Shown in pieces: positions 62,033 to 64,000 of a DNA stretch of 64,000 nt. The position numbers and the translations under genes were made by a program. The notes below the pieces were generated by a model. It was not told the origin of the DNA. It did not search any database and was given only the letters and a program-made list of their open reading frames with translations. The stretch comes from Varroa destructor. Its lineage: Eukaryota; Arthropoda; Arachnida; Mesostigmata; Varroidae. Numbering within the stretch: position 1 is the stretch's first letter; the number at the start of each line of letters is the position of its first letter. The stretch is from assembly GCF_002443255.2 (NCBI RefSeq), contig NW_019211457.1, forward strand, positions 41,019,126 to 41,083,125, read 5' to 3'.

Positions 62033-63510
62033 GGGGATTACTTCATCTAAAATGAGTCATCTCATCTGAATGCCATCTTTTAGACATATCTCAGTGAAGA
62101 ACATGAATTAGATGAATCAAAATATGGGTATCGCTGTAAACATAAGGAATACGCGTTGGCTGACACTAACTATACACTCACATAACGATTTAACACAGTA
62201 TGATAATCAAGTAACAGTTAAAACAATAATTTGTGGCAAATAGGCTGGCAAATAAAAAAAAAAACACATTTGCGTATTGCATAAACTTAAAAGCCAAGTT
62301 GTGACTTCAACTTGACCTTACGTTGTGCTACTGCAGAGTTTCTGGCAAGGATGCTGCAGCATCGCTGTTAAGAATAAAGGTATATTGAATTTAGATTAGA
62401 AAATATACCTAAAAATACATTTAGATTCTAACTTTTTTTCAGTTTTATCAACACAAGGCGCACAAAAAAGACATTAAAGTTACGGAAGATGTTAGGAAAC
62501 ATTTGCAAAGCAGTAGCAGTACACGTTACGTTGGATTAGACTTTCCTTCTTCCGATTGCACAGATCACACGCAGTTCAGCAAAAGCCGCTTTTTTTTTCT
62601 CATTATTCCTTAGCCTAATCGAAGCTCCGTCTTCCGTATGTCTGTCCCCTCCGCGCTAGGTCCCTTCTACGGCTAGTTAGCTTGCTGGCCTATGTGAGCC
62701 ACGAGATCGACCGAGCAGCCAAGAGAGCCCTACGGGGTATTGTTGTGTTAGGCACTGTCTTGTTTGGGTAGATATCCCCAGAAGCTGATCCTCTCAGATG
62801 GTCCGGAGGCATTCATCCAATGAGTGGTCACAGACACACAGATGGAGCGAGCATGAAAGGGACATAGCCAGAAGCAAGGCTGCCTCAAAAGTCCGGTCGG
62901 CTTCTTATCTTCGTGAAAGGGAGCGACAGGGTATCAGCAGGGACCGACTCGGACGAGTAGTTAAAGACCAAGCGGTAGTCTGCCCGACTCCTGTCCGATC
63001 TGGGGAGAATCATTTCTTTTATTATTCCTTATTGCTTGGTCAAATAGCAGAAACGCTACTATATGATGTGTCACAAACTCTGGCAGAGGCAGTACTGCCT
63101 GGATCCGCGCACCGTCAGCGCATCAAATCAGTGTGTCTTGTGGTCCGACTGTGTTTATCTTGAGCTTGCGTGTTCCCATGTTCTTCTATGTCTATCTGGA
63201 GCTCGTCCTGTTTCTGCGATGCCTACTGGCGGTGATCATCTAGACAGCGCCGAAGACACCAGCCAAAAAATGACTCTTGCTTGGTAGGACACGCTTCTAT
63301 ACTTTCGTTTAGCCACACAGTCTACGCGCTGCTGATGCCACTCCGATAGGACAAATAGGCTGACAGAAACCTGTCCTAAAACGGATACCAGCAGACAACT
63401 TTCCTGCTGCACAATGTGCGTGAATCAATGGCGGTATTAACGTCACTCAGCGGGTTGACACGTCACAACGTAACTATCAGAGGGTCGACGACCGCTTCTT
63501 TTTATCTTTC

Positions 63511-63513
<3 letters not shown>

Positions 63514-63552
<39 letters not shown>
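63514..63552. repeat. (AT)19 microsatellite
   Basis: About 39 nt of alternating A and T near the right edge. Confidence 0.96.
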
Positions 63553-63553
<1 letters not shown>

Positions 63554-64000
63554 CACAACTAACAGCAACTCAGGCTAGAGTGTTGTGCTAGTTCGTATCG
63601 CCGCGAAAGTGCCCTTCTCGAAATCCTGATGTTTGAGCCGAAAAAAGATTTCGATTACGTCCCGCTTTGTAATCTCGTAGCCTATTCGAAAATCTGCCTC
63701 ATTCTATTACTACTTATTTCATGGTCGGACGACAGCAGTGGCACGCCACTGCAAAACCGGTAAACTCTGACGTGACGCACCCATATAAGCTTGAGCGAGA
63801 CAGCCATTGTTCTGTGCCGGGATTTGCCTGTCACCTCGTCCAAATAAAAGGGTTACGAAGGTCAAAGCTAGCTGATATTCCAAATCAAGCGTCTAACCTA
63901 AATATAGCAATGGTAGGTCCCGCCTGCTCCGTCGTCGTCTGAAGCTATAGAAAAAAACACAAGAGGGCAGGAGTACATCTTTAGCGACTCCGAGGCAGGT

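Larger units (their letters stand above)
57708..64000. other. DNA upstream of the first recognised Dscam exon
   Basis: 6.3 kb that may hold the missing upstream intron, signal-peptide exon or promoter, none of which I can identify. It contains three AT microsatellites and one diverged tRNA-derived SINE. Open frames on either strand (for example 62798-63163 and 59577-59918) show no known domain. A possible small upstream exon near 59242-59298 is given as a finding. Confidence 0.75.

Noticed and set aside
62798..63163. 121-codon plus-strand frame whose charged start (EWSQTHRWSEHERD) vaguely recalls coiled-coil proteins such as tektins
   Set aside because: The key tektin signatures are absent and the charged part is too short; no splice sites support an exon.

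Overview
The window is animal nuclear DNA and is filled by one large gene read on the minus strand: a Dscam (Down syndrome cell adhesion molecule) family cell-surface receptor. From right to left I can place 22 coding exons, from Ig1 (57360-57707) to the first part of the fifth fibronectin type III domain (1-73, cut by the window edge). Every splice junction is a GT-AG pair except one GC-AG pair. The reading frame stays open across all 21 introns, giving about 4,267 nt or 1,421 codons. The domain order is Ig1-Ig9, FN1-FN4, Ig10, FN5, which is the canonical Dscam ectodomain. FN6, the membrane helix and the cytoplasmic tail should lie beyond the left edge. The signal-peptide exon and promoter were not identified; they lie to the right of 57707, in the last 6.3 kb or outside the window.

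Organism: canonical Dscam order, many split-domain exons and introns of 0.2-10 kb point to an arthropod or a close relative. A chelicerate such as a mite or tick is my best guess, at low confidence. I see no operon, CRISPR or other bacterial feature.

Layout (right to left): 64000-57708, upstream DNA with microsatellites and one diverged tRNA-derived SINE; 57707-36513, Ig1 to the first half of Ig6 with an 8.2 kb Ig1/Ig2 intron; a 10.2 kb intron holding a second copy of the same SINE family; 26268-26113, the second half of Ig6; a 9.6 kb intron; 16558-14306, a tight cluster of Ig7-Ig9 exons; 12604-3149, FN1-FN4; 2096-968, Ig10; 73-1, FN5.

The exons that form large alternative clusters in insect Dscam1 (first half of Ig2, first half of Ig3, Ig7) are seen here only once each. 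The gene therefore looks like a conventional, non-hypervariable Dscam. No second protein-coding gene could be supported on either strand. Other open frames in the introns look like chance, apart from a few flagged candidates. I did not find a new defence system or mobile gene cluster.
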